64,000 nt of DNA from JACRBR01 sp964371355 (GTDB lineage: Bacteria > Chloroflexota > Dehalococcoidia > DSTF01 > JACRBR01). Each line of letters begins with the position of its first letter. Position 1 is the first letter of the stretch. The notes below the pieces were generated by a model that was not told the DNA's origin, did no database searches, and was given only the letters and a program-made list of their open reading frames with translations. The stretch spans positions 186,001 through 250,000 of the forward strand of contig CAYJMG010000001.1 of assembly GCA_964371355.1 (NCBI GenBank), given 5' to 3'. The position numbers and the translations under genes were made by a program. This document shows, piece by piece, positions 51,360-60,275 of this stretch.

Positions 51360-52291
51360 TGATCGTTGTGTTGTGCGGAGGAGTTGGCGGATCGCGGTTT
51401 GTCTGCGCGCTCGCTTCTGTTCTCGATCCCGAACGCATCACCGCCATCGTGAACACCGGCGACGACGAGGAGTTCCACGGGCTGTACGTCTCGCCCGATC
51501 CCGACATCGTCACCTATGCCCTGGCTGGCGAGGTGGACGAGGAGCGCGGGTGGGGCTTCCGCGGCGAGACCTTCCGCTGGCTCGAGCAGATCAACCGCTT
51601 CGGGTCCGAGACATGGTTCCAGATCGGCGACCGTGATCTGGCCACACACCTGCACCGCACCCGCCTCCTGGGCAAGGGCGCCTCGCTCTCGTCGGTGATG
51701 GCCGATATCGCTGCTGCGTTCGATGTGCGGGTCCATCTGCTCCCGATGTCCGACGACCGCGTGCGCACTGTAGTCGAGACGGAGGGTGGCGATATGGCAT
51801 TCCAGCGCTACCTCGTCGGAAGGCACGCGCAGGATCCGGTCCGCGCCGTGCGGTTCGACGGAGCGGAGCGCGCGCGCCCGGCCCCGGGTGTGATTGACGC
51901 TATCGCCAGTGCGGAGGCGATCTTTATCGCGCCCAGCAACCCGATCGCGAGCATCGGGCCGATCCTCGCGGTCCCCGGGATCAGGGAGGCCGTTGCCGGC
52001 GCGCGTGTCCAGCGCGTCGCGGTGAGCCCCATCATCGGTGGCCAGTCGCTCCAGCCGCCGGCGGGCGAGATGATGGCGGGGCTCGGCTATCCCGTGAGCG
52101 TCGCGGGTGTGGCGCGACTGTACGCGGGCCTGGCCGATACCTTGATCGTCGACGCCGCCGACGTCGCCATCGCGAAGCAGGTGGAGTCGTCGGGCATGAA
52201 GTGCGTGGTAACACGCACCGTTATGCGAGACGAAGCCACACGGCGCGCGCTTGCGTCGACAGCGCTCGCCGCCGCAGGCATCACGCCATAG
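51359..52291 (+). CDS. cofD: 2-phospho-L-lactate / phosphoenolpyruvate transferase of coenzyme F420 synthesis (CofD/FbiA)
   Basis: 310 residues. Family motifs: MIVVLCGGVGGSRFVCALAS, AIVNTGDDEEFHGLYVSPDP, then GDRDLATHLHRTRLLGKGAS and AVSPIIGGQSLQPPAGEMMA. It joins the phospholactyl (or phosphoenolpyruvyl) group to FO to make F420-0 precursor, so the organism probably uses coenzyme F420. ATG overlaps the MFS stop. Other F420 genes (fbiB, fbiC) are not in the window. Confidence 0.9.
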   Translation: MIVVLCGGVGGSRFVCALASVLDPERITAIVNTGDDEEFHGLYVSPDPDIVTYALAGEVDEERGWGFRGETFRWLEQINRFGSETWFQIGDRDLATHLHRTRLLGKGASLSSVMADIAAAFDVRVHLLPMSDDRVRTVVETEGGDMAFQRYLVGRHAQDPVRAVRFDGAERARPAPGVIDAIASAEAIFIAPSNPIASIGPILAVPGIREAVAGARVQRVAVSPIIGGQSLQPPAGEMMAGLGYPVSVAGVARLYAGLADTLIVDAADVAIAKQVESSGMKCVVTRTVMRDEATRRALASTALAAAGITP

Positions 52292-52315
52292 CCGCACCGC
52301 GGTTATCCTGCCCCC

Positions 52316-53269
52316 GTGACCGGCATTGCGCAACGTGTCCGTGAATACGACGTCGCCACCAAGGCGGCCGTCCTCTCGGTCGTCTCGAACGCGGCGTTGC
52401 TGGTGCTGAAGCTCGCGTTCGCGTTGCTGTTCGGCTCCGTCGCGCTGCTGGGCGACGGCGTGGACAGCGCGGAGGATCTGGTCGCGTCCGCTCTCGTGTT
52501 CTTCACCGTGCGGCTGGCGCTGCAGCCAGCCGACGAGGAGCACCCATACGGTCACGGCAAGGCGGAGAGCCTGGCGGCGCTATCGCAGGCGGGACTGATC
52601 GCCGCGGGCGCCGTGTTCATCAGCGTGGCGGCTGCTCGGCGTTTCTTCGCCGAGGATCATGACATCTACGTCGGTGAGTCGCTGGTCGCGGTCGGAATCG
52701 CGGCCGTGGTGAACTTGCTGGTGGCGGGATACGCCTTCCGGGCCGCCCGAATCAGCGGCTCCGTGGCCGTGGCATCTGACGCGCGCCACCTCATGACCAA
52801 TGTCGTACAGGCGCTCGTGGTAGGTCTGGCGCTGGTGCTGGTCGGGGTCACCGGCAACCACCTGTTCGACCCCGTCTTCGCCCTGCTGCTGGCCCTGTAC
52901 CTGCTGTGGATCGCGGCCGGCATCCTTCGCGCAGCGCTCAGCGAGCTGTTGGACACGGCTCTGCCGGAAGCGACACTCGACGCGATCCAGGCGTCCCTCG
53001 ACGCTGCGCACCCGGGCCTGCGCGGCTACCACGCGTTGCGTAGCCGGAAGTCCGGCCGCGAGACGCACATCGACATGCACATGCTGGTGGATCCGGCGAT
53101 GTCCGTCAGCGAAGCGCACCTCCTGTCCGAGGCAATCGAAGCCGACCTTCGCAGCCACGTGACCGGCGCCGTCGTGACCATCCACGTCGATCCGGACGAG
53201 CCGGACATCATGGATCGCGACGCACGGACGCCGGCCGAAGGACACGGGTTGCACCTGCACCATCACTAG
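52316..53269 (+). CDS. cation diffusion facilitator (CDF) metal transporter
   Basis: 317 residues from GTG 52316. Six membrane segments in the CDF order, with metal-site segments GDGVDSAEDLVASALVFF (D/D) and VASDARHLMTNVVQALVVGL (D and H/N), and the conserved HPYGHGKAESLAAL. The C-terminal cytoplasmic domain includes SVSEAHLLSEAIEADL and ends in a short His-rich tail HGLHLHHH, which may bind Zn or another divalent metal. Exports Zn, Mn, Co or Fe; the ion is not determined. Confidence 0.88.
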   Translation: MTGIAQRVREYDVATKAAVLSVVSNAALLVLKLAFALLFGSVALLGDGVDSAEDLVASALVFFTVRLALQPADEEHPYGHGKAESLAALSQAGLIAAGAVFISVAAARRFFAEDHDIYVGESLVAVGIAAVVNLLVAGYAFRAARISGSVAVASDARHLMTNVVQALVVGLALVLVGVTGNHLFDPVFALLLALYLLWIAAGILRAALSELLDTALPEATLDAIQASLDAAHPGLRGYHALRSRKSGRETHIDMHMLVDPAMSVSEAHLLSEAIEADLRSHVTGAVVTIHVDPDEPDIMDRDARTPAEGHGLHLHHH

Positions 53270-53311
53270 GCCATTGTTTCGGCGTGGAGCGCATCACCGG
53301 AGGGACTCTTC

Positions 53312-54208
53312 ATGGCTGACCTGCAGGGCAAGGTTGCGCTCGTCACCGGCGCGGCGCGGCAGCGAGGGATCGGGCGCGGGATCGCGCTTCGGCTGGCGAG
53401 CGACGGCGCTGACGTGGTCGCGGTCGGTTCGCCCCGCCTACCGGAGGCGTTTCCGGAGCACGAGCAGGCCAGCGGCTGGCGAGGCGTGCGCTCTCTGCAG
53501 GACGAGATCGAGGCGCTGGGGCGCCGTGGACTGGGGCTGGACGCCGACCTGACGCAAGCGGATGGCGCCGAGAGCGTGGTGGCGGAGACGATGCGAGCGT
53601 TTGGACGCATCGACATCCTGGTCAACAACGCCGGCCTCGGCATTGCGGGCCGGCACAACCTCTGGGAGATCGCTGACGACGAGTGGTATCGCGTCATCGA
53701 CGTGAATCTGAACGCGGTGTACCTTCTGACGAGCCGTGTCCTTCGGACGATGACGGCCCGCAACGACAGCGGCCGCAACGACAGCGGCCGCAACGACAGC
53801 GGCCGCAACGACAGCGGCCGCAACGAGGGCGGGCGGATCATCAACATCTCCTCGGCGGCGGGCAGGATGGGCGTACCACAGTACGGCGCCTACTGCGCGA
53901 CGAAGTGGGGGATCGTCGGGCTCACACAGATGCTGGCGATCGAATGTGCGCCGTCCCAGATCACAGTGAACGCCATCGCGCCGGGATCCGTGGACACGGA
54001 CATGATGGACGGGACGTTCCAGCACATGGCCGAGCGGTTCGGCGCGAACTTCGAGGGGATGAAGTCGGCGGTGCTGCGATCGATCCTGCTCGGACGGCAG
54101 GGCCGCCCGGAAGACATCGCGGCCGCCGTGGCGTTCTTCGCGTCCGACGATGCAAGCTGGATCACGGGACAGACGCTGAACGTCACGGGCGGCACGCCGA
54201 TGGACTGA
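53312..54208 (+). CDS. short-chain dehydrogenase/reductase with in-frame tandem repeat
   Basis: 298 residues. The N-terminal cofactor motif is VALVTGAARQRGIGRGIALR (TGxxxxxGIG), with NNAGLG and the active-site block IINISSAAGRMGVPQYGAYC followed by ATKWGIVGLTQ (Ser, Tyr-x3-Lys). Between the catalytic helix and strand, five tandem R-N-D/E-S/G-G units (about 149-173) are inserted. The rest is standard length. GGAGGGACTCTTC precedes the ATG. Substrate unknown. Confidence 0.85.
   Translation: MADLQGKVALVTGAARQRGIGRGIALRLASDGADVVAVGSPRLPEAFPEHEQASGWRGVRSLQDEIEALGRRGLGLDADLTQADGAESVVAETMRAFGRIDILVNNAGLGIAGRHNLWEIADDEWYRVIDVNLNAVYLLTSRVLRTMTARNDSGRNDSGRNDSGRNDSGRNEGGRIINISSAAGRMGVPQYGAYCATKWGIVGLTQMLAIECAPSQITVNAIAPGSVDTDMMDGTFQHMAERFGANFEGMKSAVLRSILLGRQGRPEDIAAAVAFFASDDASWITGQTLNVTGGTPMD
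53759..53833. repeat. 15-bp in-frame tandem repeat within the SDR gene
   Basis: Four perfect 15-bp units (CGCAACGACAGCGGC, 53759-53818) and a degenerate fifth (CGCAACGAGGGCGGG). Being a multiple of three, changes in copy number keep the frame, adding or removing R-N-D-S-G. Confidence 0.85.
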
Positions 54209-54228
54209 CCCGCGTCGGGCCGGCGCAA

Positions 54229-54978
54229 CTACCCCAACTCGCCGCAGGCCTGCATCACGAGCGTGAGCGCCACGAGCCCGGCCGTCTCCGAACGCAGGAT
54301 ACGCTCGCCCAGCGTCACGACCTGTGCCCCGCAAGCCTGCGCCTGTTCCACCTCGGCCTGCTCCAGGCCGCCCTCGGGCCCGATGAGGATGCTGACCGCC
54401 GCCTCGCTGTACAGCTGGTCGATGCGCTCCTGGAGTACGGCCTGGATGTTGGACGCGAGGTGGTCGGCCGCCTCGTACGGCAGCAGCACGATGCCGGGCG
54501 CCGCTGCCAGCGCCTCACCGAACGACAGGGGAGCCTCGACCTCCGGCACGGCGCTGCGGCCGCACTGCTCGGCGGCCTCGATGGCGATGCGGCGCCATCG
54601 GTCGAGGCGGTTGCCTTCCCCGCCGGTGCGTACGACGGCGCGGGCGGTGATGAGCGGCGCGATGCGCGCGACGCCCAGCTCCGTCGCTTTCTCGACGAGC
54701 CACTCGAAGCGCTCGCCCTTCGTGATCGACTGGAACAGATGCACGCGCGTGGGTGCCTCGCGCGGGCCGGGGACACGCTCGAGCGCGGACGCGGTCACGC
54801 GCCGGTCGGTGACGTCGTCGAGGCGTACGCGCAGATCCTCGCCGGACCCGTCGAAGAGAAGCACGTCGTCGCCCGGACGCAGGCGCAGGACCTTCGCCAG
54901 CCGGTGCGCGAGCGGCCCCTCGACAACGATCGAGTCGCCGGAGAGAGGCCCGGTGTCGACGAAGAACCGGCGCGTCAT
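54229..54978 (-). CDS. rsmE: 16S rRNA (uracil1498-N3)-methyltransferase RsmE
   Basis: 249 residues of the SPOUT family. The N-terminal PUA-like part has RRFFVDTGPLSGDSIVVEGP. The core is FEWLVEKATELGVARIAPLI, and the knot is formed by SILIGPEGGLEQAEVEQAQA and LGERILRSETAGLVALTLVM. It methylates U1498 of 16S rRNA. The start ATG 54978 overlaps the PrmA stop (ATGA), so the two are coupled. Confidence 0.92.
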   Translation of the reverse strand: MTRRFFVDTGPLSGDSIVVEGPLAHRLAKVLRLRPGDDVLLFDGSGEDLRVRLDDVTDRRVTASALERVPGPREAPTRVHLFQSITKGERFEWLVEKATELGVARIAPLITARAVVRTGGEGNRLDRWRRIAIEAAEQCGRSAVPEVEAPLSFGEALAAAPGIVLLPYEAADHLASNIQAVLQERIDQLYSEAAVSILIGPEGGLEQAEVEQAQACGAQVVTLGERILRSETAGLVALTLVMQACGELG

Positions 54979-55877
54979 GCACGCACCGCCTCGATGCAGC
55001 GCCATTCCCCCATCGTGCGCGCCGACTCGACGCGCAGGCCCGCTGCTACAAGCGCCAGTCGCACCTCACCCTCGCGCTCGGCGATGATCCCGGACGCGAT
55101 GAGCCGGCCGCCGGGCAGGAGCGCGGCCGCGAGGTCGCGGGCCATATCCACGATCGCACGCGCAATGATGTTCGCGACGACGACCTCGCAGGACCCACCT
55201 GACGGCGCATCGAACGGCCAGGCCGCGCCCATGCTGCCCTCGGCCACCCTTACCTCGACATCGTTCAGCGCGGCATTCTCCCCCGTCACCTTCACGCAGA
55301 TCGGGTCGAGGTCCACCGCGCGCACGCTGCCTGCTCCAAGCTTTGCCGCCGCGATGGCGAGGATGCCGGATCCGCAGCCTACGTCGAGGACACGCGCCCC
55401 GGGTGACACGGCGCGCTCTAGCGCCTCCAGGCACATGCGTGTGGTCCCGTGCTGCCCGGTACCGAACGCCATGCCGGGGTCGAGCGTCAGCACGACCTCA
55501 TCGGGTTGCCGGTCGTATGTGCGCCACGAAGGGACAACCACCACGCGCTCACCGTAGCGCTCGACGTGGAAGTGCTCCTTCCACGCCTCGGCCCAGTCCT
55601 CGGCCGCGACGACGCGCACCTCCAGCTCGGCGTCGATGCCAGCATCCGCTAGCCTGCGTTTCGCATCCAGCACGGCGCCTCCGCGGTCGGCGTCCCCGGG
55701 GATGTAGGCGTGGACTGCGTACGCGCCATCCGGCGTCACGGCCGCGTCCGACTCGAGGTCGGGCTGGACGAACGGCATCTCGATCCAGGAGCCTCCACCT
55801 GTGACGTCGCGAAGGACGTCCGCTGCGAGATCGGCGTGGGAGGCCCGGACGGCTGCGATGATCTCGATGTAACGCAC
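54975..55877 (-). CDS. prmA: ribosomal protein L11 methyltransferase PrmA
   Basis: 300 residues from a GTG start at 55877. The conserved catalytic block reads LTLDPGMAFGTGQHGTTRMC followed by the SAM motif ARVLDVGCGSGILAIAAAKL and VDLDPICVKVTGENAALN, with NPP-like VVANIIARAI. It trimethylates ribosomal protein L11. An N-terminal substrate domain (IEIIAAVRASHADLAADVLR) is present. Followed by the coupled rsmE gene. Confidence 0.92.
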   Translation of the reverse strand: MRYIEIIAAVRASHADLAADVLRDVTGGGSWIEMPFVQPDLESDAAVTPDGAYAVHAYIPGDADRGGAVLDAKRRLADAGIDAELEVRVVAAEDWAEAWKEHFHVERYGERVVVVPSWRTYDRQPDEVVLTLDPGMAFGTGQHGTTRMCLEALERAVSPGARVLDVGCGSGILAIAAAKLGAGSVRAVDLDPICVKVTGENAALNDVEVRVAEGSMGAAWPFDAPSGGSCEVVVANIIARAIVDMARDLAAALLPGGRLIASGIIAEREGEVRLALVAAGLRVESARTMGEWRCIEAVRA

Positions 55878-55881
55878 GCGG

Positions 55882-56439
55882 CTACCGCGAACCCGTGGCC
55901 GGCGCCGGCGCACCGGTGGCCTGGCCCGAGGAAGGCTGTGCGCCGTCGCGGTGACTCACGTACGCCTGCCACTCAACCACCAGCCTCCTGTGCGCGAAGT
56001 TGTAACCGATGTCGTCGCCGATCCACCCGCCCAGGATGCCCGCGAAGATGCGCCCACCCACGAGCAGCACCACCGTCGCGAACGTCAACATCACCCACGA
56101 TCCGTCCATCTGGAAGACGGCCACCGCGACCAGCGCCATGAACAACAGCACGCCCAGGAAGAGGCCGCCGAACGCGAACGCGTTCACGATCAGGCTCTCG
56201 CGCTTCCGCATGCGCCGGTACATCGCGATGACTTCGGACGGGACTTTATCGAGTGGCGGGACGGAAGCGACCGGTGTCGCGCAGTGCGCACAGGCGTCGG
56301 CCTTCTTCGGCAGCGGCGTGCAGCAGTCCCCGCAGAAGCGCCCGGCGTTCGGGGCGTCACCCTTGATCATCATCCCCAGCACCTCGTCGAGGCGCTCAGA
56401 GAAGACGGGGATGTCGGGGAGCTGCGCCGGCGACGTCAT
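55882..56439 (-). CDS. zinc-ribbon membrane protein
   Basis: 185 residues. A zinc ribbon CGDCCTPLPKKADACAHC lies at about 36-53, followed by two hydrophobic segments (GGLFLGVLLFMALVAVAVFQ and MLTFATVVLLVGGRIFAGIL) and a C-terminal cytoplasmic tail. No family recognised. ATG overlaps the Mug-like glycosylase stop (ATGA), so both are likely co-translated. It lies between a DNA repair gene and the PrmA/RsmE pair. Confidence 0.6.
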   Translation of the reverse strand: MTSPAQLPDIPVFSERLDEVLGMMIKGDAPNAGRFCGDCCTPLPKKADACAHCATPVASVPPLDKVPSEVIAMYRRMRKRESLIVNAFAFGGLFLGVLLFMALVAVAVFQMDGSWVMLTFATVVLLVGGRIFAGILGGWIGDDIGYNFAHRRLVVEWQAYVSHRDGAQPSSGQATGAPAPATGSR

Positions 56440-56969
56440 GAGGCTGCCGCCTTCCGCCCCCGCTGTTCGCGCCGGACCACGCGGGCCAGCTCGCGGAAGT
56501 AGCGCAGCTTGTCCGCGCGCTGATACGCGGCCGTGCGGGCGCTGGTCGAAGGCATGACGAACAGCCGCGTCGCGCCCAGGCGGTCGGGCTGCAGGCCGAA
56601 CACGCACGGCTCGCCGGCGAAGACCTCGTAGATGCGCTTGCCGTTGAAGCAGGCGACCCGTGGCGCAGCCCCGAGGAGCTTCGCGCGCAGCAGCTTCGCC
56701 CCGGCGCGCAACTCCTCGAGAGAGAGGTCGCTGATCGATGGCGACGGGCGGCCGACCATGTTCGTCAAGCCGATGTTCCACTCGAGGACGCGCGCGTCCT
56801 CCTCGTACGTCAGCGCCTCCGAGACGAGGCCAGATTCGTGCAGGAGCGGCCAGAAGTGGTTCCCGGGACCGGCGTAGTGGTGGCCCGCCGCGGCGGATCG
56901 GGTGCCGGGATTGATGCCGACGAACACGAGGTCGAGGCCAGCGCGCAGGTAGTCGGGAAGGGTCTTCAC
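56436..56969 (-). CDS. mismatch-specific uracil/thymine DNA glycosylase (Mug/TDG type)
   Basis: 177 residues from a GTG start at 56969. Motif 1 is DLVFVGINPGTRSAAAGHHY (the GINPG loop with catalytic Asn); motif 2 is VMPSTSARTAAY, like the MPSSSAR of TDG-type enzymes. WNIGLTNMVGRPSPSISDLS is also conserved. It removes U or T from G:U or G:T mispairs in base-excision repair. ATGA overlap with the downstream zinc-ribbon gene. Confidence 0.86.
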   Translation of the reverse strand: MKTLPDYLRAGLDLVFVGINPGTRSAAAGHHYAGPGNHFWPLLHESGLVSEALTYEEDARVLEWNIGLTNMVGRPSPSISDLSLEELRAGAKLLRAKLLGAAPRVACFNGKRIYEVFAGEPCVFGLQPDRLGATRLFVMPSTSARTAAYQRADKLRYFRELARVVRREQRGRKAAAS

Positions 56970-56995
56970 CGGAGACAAGGTAGCAAGGATCACGG

Positions 56996-57847
56996 TCAGT
57001 TGTCGTCGGCTGGAACCACGACCGGGGCGGGCTGCGGCTGGCCGGCCATCGAGGCAGGCAACTCGCCGCCGTCGGAGCCACCCTGCTGCTTGTTGAAGCG
57101 GATGAAGGCCAGGACGATGGCCGTGGCGAAGACCGCGAAGATGCCGATCTCCAGGATCTGGACCATGCGCTTCGTGTCGCCGAACTCGACCCCCGCCATG
57201 CCCATGATGTAGCCGATCGACGTGAACGCAATCACCCAGAGTGTCGCGCCGAGATAGTCCAGCGGCGCCCAGCGCCGGTACGGGATGTGGAACAGCCCGG
57301 CGGCCACGGGCCCGATCAGCCGCGAGTAGCCGGCGAAGTGGTATCCGAGGATGATCCAGACGCTGTTGGAGTGCACGGGCTCGCGCATCTTGTCGAGCGC
57401 CCGGCCCATGGCGCCCTTCTCCATGAAGCGCGCCCAGCCCAGCCTGCCCGTTAGGTAGCTCAGTGTGTCGCCGACGATCGTGCCGCACACGCCCAGGCCC
57501 AGCATCCACCAGATATTGATCGACCCGTTCTCGGCGGAGAGGCCGCCCAGCATGAGGATCACGGAGCCGGGCACGAGCAGGCCGATGAACATGCTGTTCT
57601 CGGCCAGCACCCCGAAGAACACGACATAGTAGCCGTAGTCGCGGAACAGGTCCTCGGTCTTGCCGACGAGCCACTCGCTGAAGCGGCGGAACACGTTGAG
57701 GTCGTTCAGGAACCCGTTCAGCCCGTGGAACGGCGACACACGCGGGATCACGAAGAACACCAGCGCGAAGATCAGCGCTGTCCAGTTCAGGATCTGGCGG
57801 AAACGCGGCGACGACAGGTACTCGCTGGCAGACTGCTCTTCTTCCAC
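56996..57847 (-). CDS. DedA-family (SNARE-associated) membrane protein
   Basis: 283 residues with about six hydrophobic segments. The DedA signature is in LAENSMFIGLLVPGSVILML, with GVCGTIVGDTLSYLTGRLGW and RLIGPVAAGLFHIPYRRWAP. Family members are envelope proteins linked to lipid carrier recycling (undecaprenyl-phosphate or phosphatidylethanolamine flipping). The longer N-terminus (about 60 residues before the first conserved block) is cytoplasmic. Converse strand neighbours are unrelated. Confidence 0.86.
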   Translation of the reverse strand: MEEEQSASEYLSSPRFRQILNWTALIFALVFFVIPRVSPFHGLNGFLNDLNVFRRFSEWLVGKTEDLFRDYGYYVVFFGVLAENSMFIGLLVPGSVILMLGGLSAENGSINIWWMLGLGVCGTIVGDTLSYLTGRLGWARFMEKGAMGRALDKMREPVHSNSVWIILGYHFAGYSRLIGPVAAGLFHIPYRRWAPLDYLGATLWVIAFTSIGYIMGMAGVEFGDTKRMVQILEIGIFAVFATAIVLAFIRFNKQQGGSDGGELPASMAGQPQPAPVVVPADDN

Positions 57848-57911
57848 CGTCCCTCACGAAGCGCGGGCATGTCCGTTCGCGCGATATCGACTACTCATGC
57901 TATCGCGCCGG

Positions 57912-58238
57912 CTATCCGCCCGGCGCGCCGTCGCTCTCCGTCCGGTCGGCCCCGCTGCTTGCCGTCATGCCGTCGATGCGGTCGATGAGCGCGAAGTCCT
58001 TCTCCGTGATGCCGCCCTCGTCGTGCGTCGAAAGGGTCAGCTTCACGCGGTTGTACTTGATACTGATATCCGGATGATGGTTCGCTTCCTCCGCCAGCAC
58101 GGCCACGCGGTTGACGAACGCCATCGACTCCACGAAGTCGCCGAACTGGTACTTCTTCTCCAGCTCGCCGTCGTCCAGCTTCCAGCCGTCGAGCGCTTTC
58201 AGCCGGTGCTTGATGTCGTCTTTCGCCAGTGCCGTCAT
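57912..58238 (-). CDS. pterin-4a-carbinolamine dehydratase
   Basis: 108 residues. The family signature with catalytic His is NHHPDISIKYNRVKLTLSTH, and the N-terminal part is LKALDGWKLDDGELEKKYQF. It dehydrates 4a-hydroxytetrahydropterin to regenerate the cofactor of aromatic amino acid hydroxylases; in bacteria without such hydroxylases it may have a moonlighting or molybdopterin/pterin role. No hydroxylase gene is nearby. Start ATG 58238 is chosen; the upstream frame is not protein-like. Confidence 0.9.
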   Translation of the reverse strand: MTALAKDDIKHRLKALDGWKLDDGELEKKYQFGDFVESMAFVNRVAVLAEEANHHPDISIKYNRVKLTLSTHDEGGITEKDFALIDRIDGMTASSGADRTESDGAPGG

Positions 58239-58418
58239 GTCGCGATCTTCTCTTCCCGCGCGGTGATCCCATTCTCGGCAACGAGGCGGGAGCGGCGCAA
58301 CCGGCATTCGGCGCAAATCGCCCCGCGCCGGACGGCAATGTGCCGAATTACCCAGATGTGACCGCCCACCTTCATCGATTCGTTACCGTTCTCCTCGACG
58401 GGCCGCTACGATCCGGCC

Positions 58419-59054
58419 GTGGACGAGACGCCATTCAAGCCCGAGTACTTCACCCGAGAAGACGAGTCGCCGGACCCGCTGTTCTATTCGGCGCCCCGCC
58501 TGCTCGTCCACATCGACGACGGGGCTGTCGCGGCGGCGGCGAGGGTCTACGGCGAACTCCTGCCGTCAGGATCGTCGCTGCTCGACCTTATGTCGAGCTA
58601 TCGCTCCCACCTCCCGCCCGGCCTTGCCTGGACTCGCTTGGCCGGCCTCGGCCTCAACGCCCTCGAGATGCGCGAGAACCCCCTTCTCACGGAGTACGCC
58701 GTCCACGACGTGAACGCCGACCCCCGTCTGCCCTACGACGACTGCTCCTTCGACGGCGCAGTCGTTACCGTCTCGATCCAGTACATGACCCGGCCGGTGG
58801 AGATCTTTCGCGACGTGGCGCGCGTGCTGCGCCCGGCAGCACCCTTCGTCATCACCTACTCGGACCGCATGTTCCCGACGAAGGCCGTGCGTATCTGGCG
58901 CGCGCTCGATGACCGGCAGCGCGCCACGCTCATCTCAACGTACTTCAAGTATGCAGGCGGATTCGGCGAGGTACAGGCGCGCGACTGCACCGGCGGCGAC
59001 GCCCCCACGCCGGGAGATCCGCTCTACGCCGTCTGGGCGTATCGCGAGCCTTGA
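58419..59054 (+). CDS. SAM-dependent methyltransferase-like protein
   Basis: 211 residues from GTG 58419. The Rossmann segment is SSLLDLMSSYRSHLPPG, which lacks a classical GxGxG loop, so activity is uncertain. Later motifs are clearer: DDCSFDGAVVTVSIQYMTRP and VARVLRPAAPFVITYSDRMF, matching type 11 methyltransferase cores. It precedes a second, unrelated methyltransferase by 27 bases. Substrate unknown. Confidence 0.65.
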   Translation: MDETPFKPEYFTREDESPDPLFYSAPRLLVHIDDGAVAAAARVYGELLPSGSSLLDLMSSYRSHLPPGLAWTRLAGLGLNALEMRENPLLTEYAVHDVNADPRLPYDDCSFDGAVVTVSIQYMTRPVEIFRDVARVLRPAAPFVITYSDRMFPTKAVRIWRALDDRQRATLISTYFKYAGGFGEVQARDCTGGDAPTPGDPLYAVWAYREP

Positions 59055-59081
59055 CGGGCAGTTGTCGGCAATCGGTCCGTA

Positions 59082-60275
59082 GTGTCTAATGGCGCGCGGC
59101 AACTGTTGAATGAAAGCGTGGGCGAAAGCGCGAGTGCTGCTCTCGCCCGACACAACGACGGTGGGAGAGCCCGCGTGCAAACGTTCGTGACCAAAGAAGG
59201 CCAGGCCCTCAAGCTCTTCGAGTGGGCTGCGGGGGCGGCCAGCCTGCGCATGGCGTACTACGGGCTCAAGTACGGGATCCTGCGGGCGATCCACGAACCT
59301 GAGGCTGGATTGACGCTCGATGAGATCGCGGCGGCGTGCTCGCTGGACGTGCGCTACGTGCGAGCCTGGGCGAAGACTGCGCTGGCCGGCGAGCTGCTGG
59401 AGTACGATGCGGCGACCGCGCGATTCACGATGGCCCCGTTCATGGACTCGCTCCTGCTGGATGACGAGGACTTCCACTACCAGGCTGGGCTCGTATTCAA
59501 CCACGCCGTCGAGTCTCGGCTGGCCGACCGCGTAGGCGAATGCTTCGAAACCAGCGATGGCATCCCGTTCGCGGAGTATGGTCAGGAGATGGTGGAGACA
59601 ATCCACGCCTTCAGCAAGGCCGCGTACGAGCTGTTCCTGCCCAGCGTGCTGCTCCCCGCAGTGCCCGGCCTCCGCGACCGGCTCGCAGGCGGGGGGACCA
59701 TCCTGGAGCTTGGCTGCGGCGCCGGCGCGGGCTTGGTCTCGCTCGCGCGCGCCTTCCCTGAGTGCACGATCACCGGGGTGGACCCGGACCCGACGTCGAT
59801 CGCGCTCGCCCGCCAGCGGGTCGAGGAGGCCGGGCTGGGCGAACGCGTGCACGCGGAGGAAATGCGCGCCGAGGATCTGACCAGCGAGGACGCCTTCGAC
59901 TTCATCTACACCCAGATCTCGCTGCACGAGATGGACGACGCGCGGGTCGTGCTGACCAACGCCCGCAACGCGCTGCGCGAGGGAGGCACGCTGCTCATCA
60001 CCGAGATCCGCGGTCCCGAGCGGATGGAAGATTGCACCGGCCTGTACAACGCGGTACTCGCGCACATCGACCTGTTCTACGAGATCCCGCAGGCGGTCGC
60101 GAAAGGCGGGCACGCTGTGGGGTTCTTCACCCGCTCCGAGATCGAGGAGATGGCGGCGGGAGCTGGACTTTCGGACGTCCGGGAGCTGGAGCTGGAGCAG
60201 CCGCTGTACGCGGCGTTCGTTGCGACGAAGGCCCAGGGACCGAGCGCCGGGAACCCTACCCCAGCGCGCCCTTGA
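59082..60275 (+). CDS. methyltransferase with N-terminal winged-helix domain (O-methyltransferase-like)
   Basis: 397 residues from GTG 59082; a GTG at 59175 with GGTGGGAG upstream would give 366. The N-terminal part (LKYGILRAIHEPEAGLTLDE, then IAAACSLDVRYVRAWAKTAL) is a winged-helix dimerisation domain, and the SAM domain has TILELGCGAGAGLVSLARAF and ITGVDPDPTSIALARQRVEE. This layout is common in secondary-metabolite O-methyltransferases and in homocysteine-like rRNA or cobalamin-free methylases. It overlaps the dnaJ gene by 20 bases (convergent). Confidence 0.78.
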   Translation: MSNGARQLLNESVGESASAALARHNDGGRARVQTFVTKEGQALKLFEWAAGAASLRMAYYGLKYGILRAIHEPEAGLTLDEIAAACSLDVRYVRAWAKTALAGELLEYDAATARFTMAPFMDSLLLDDEDFHYQAGLVFNHAVESRLADRVGECFETSDGIPFAEYGQEMVETIHAFSKAAYELFLPSVLLPAVPGLRDRLAGGGTILELGCGAGAGLVSLARAFPECTITGVDPDPTSIALARQRVEEAGLGERVHAEEMRAEDLTSEDAFDFIYTQISLHEMDDARVVLTNARNALREGGTLLITEIRGPERMEDCTGLYNAVLAHIDLFYEIPQAVAKGGHAVGFFTRSEIEEMAAGAGLSDVRELELEQPLYAAFVATKAQGPSAGNPTPARP

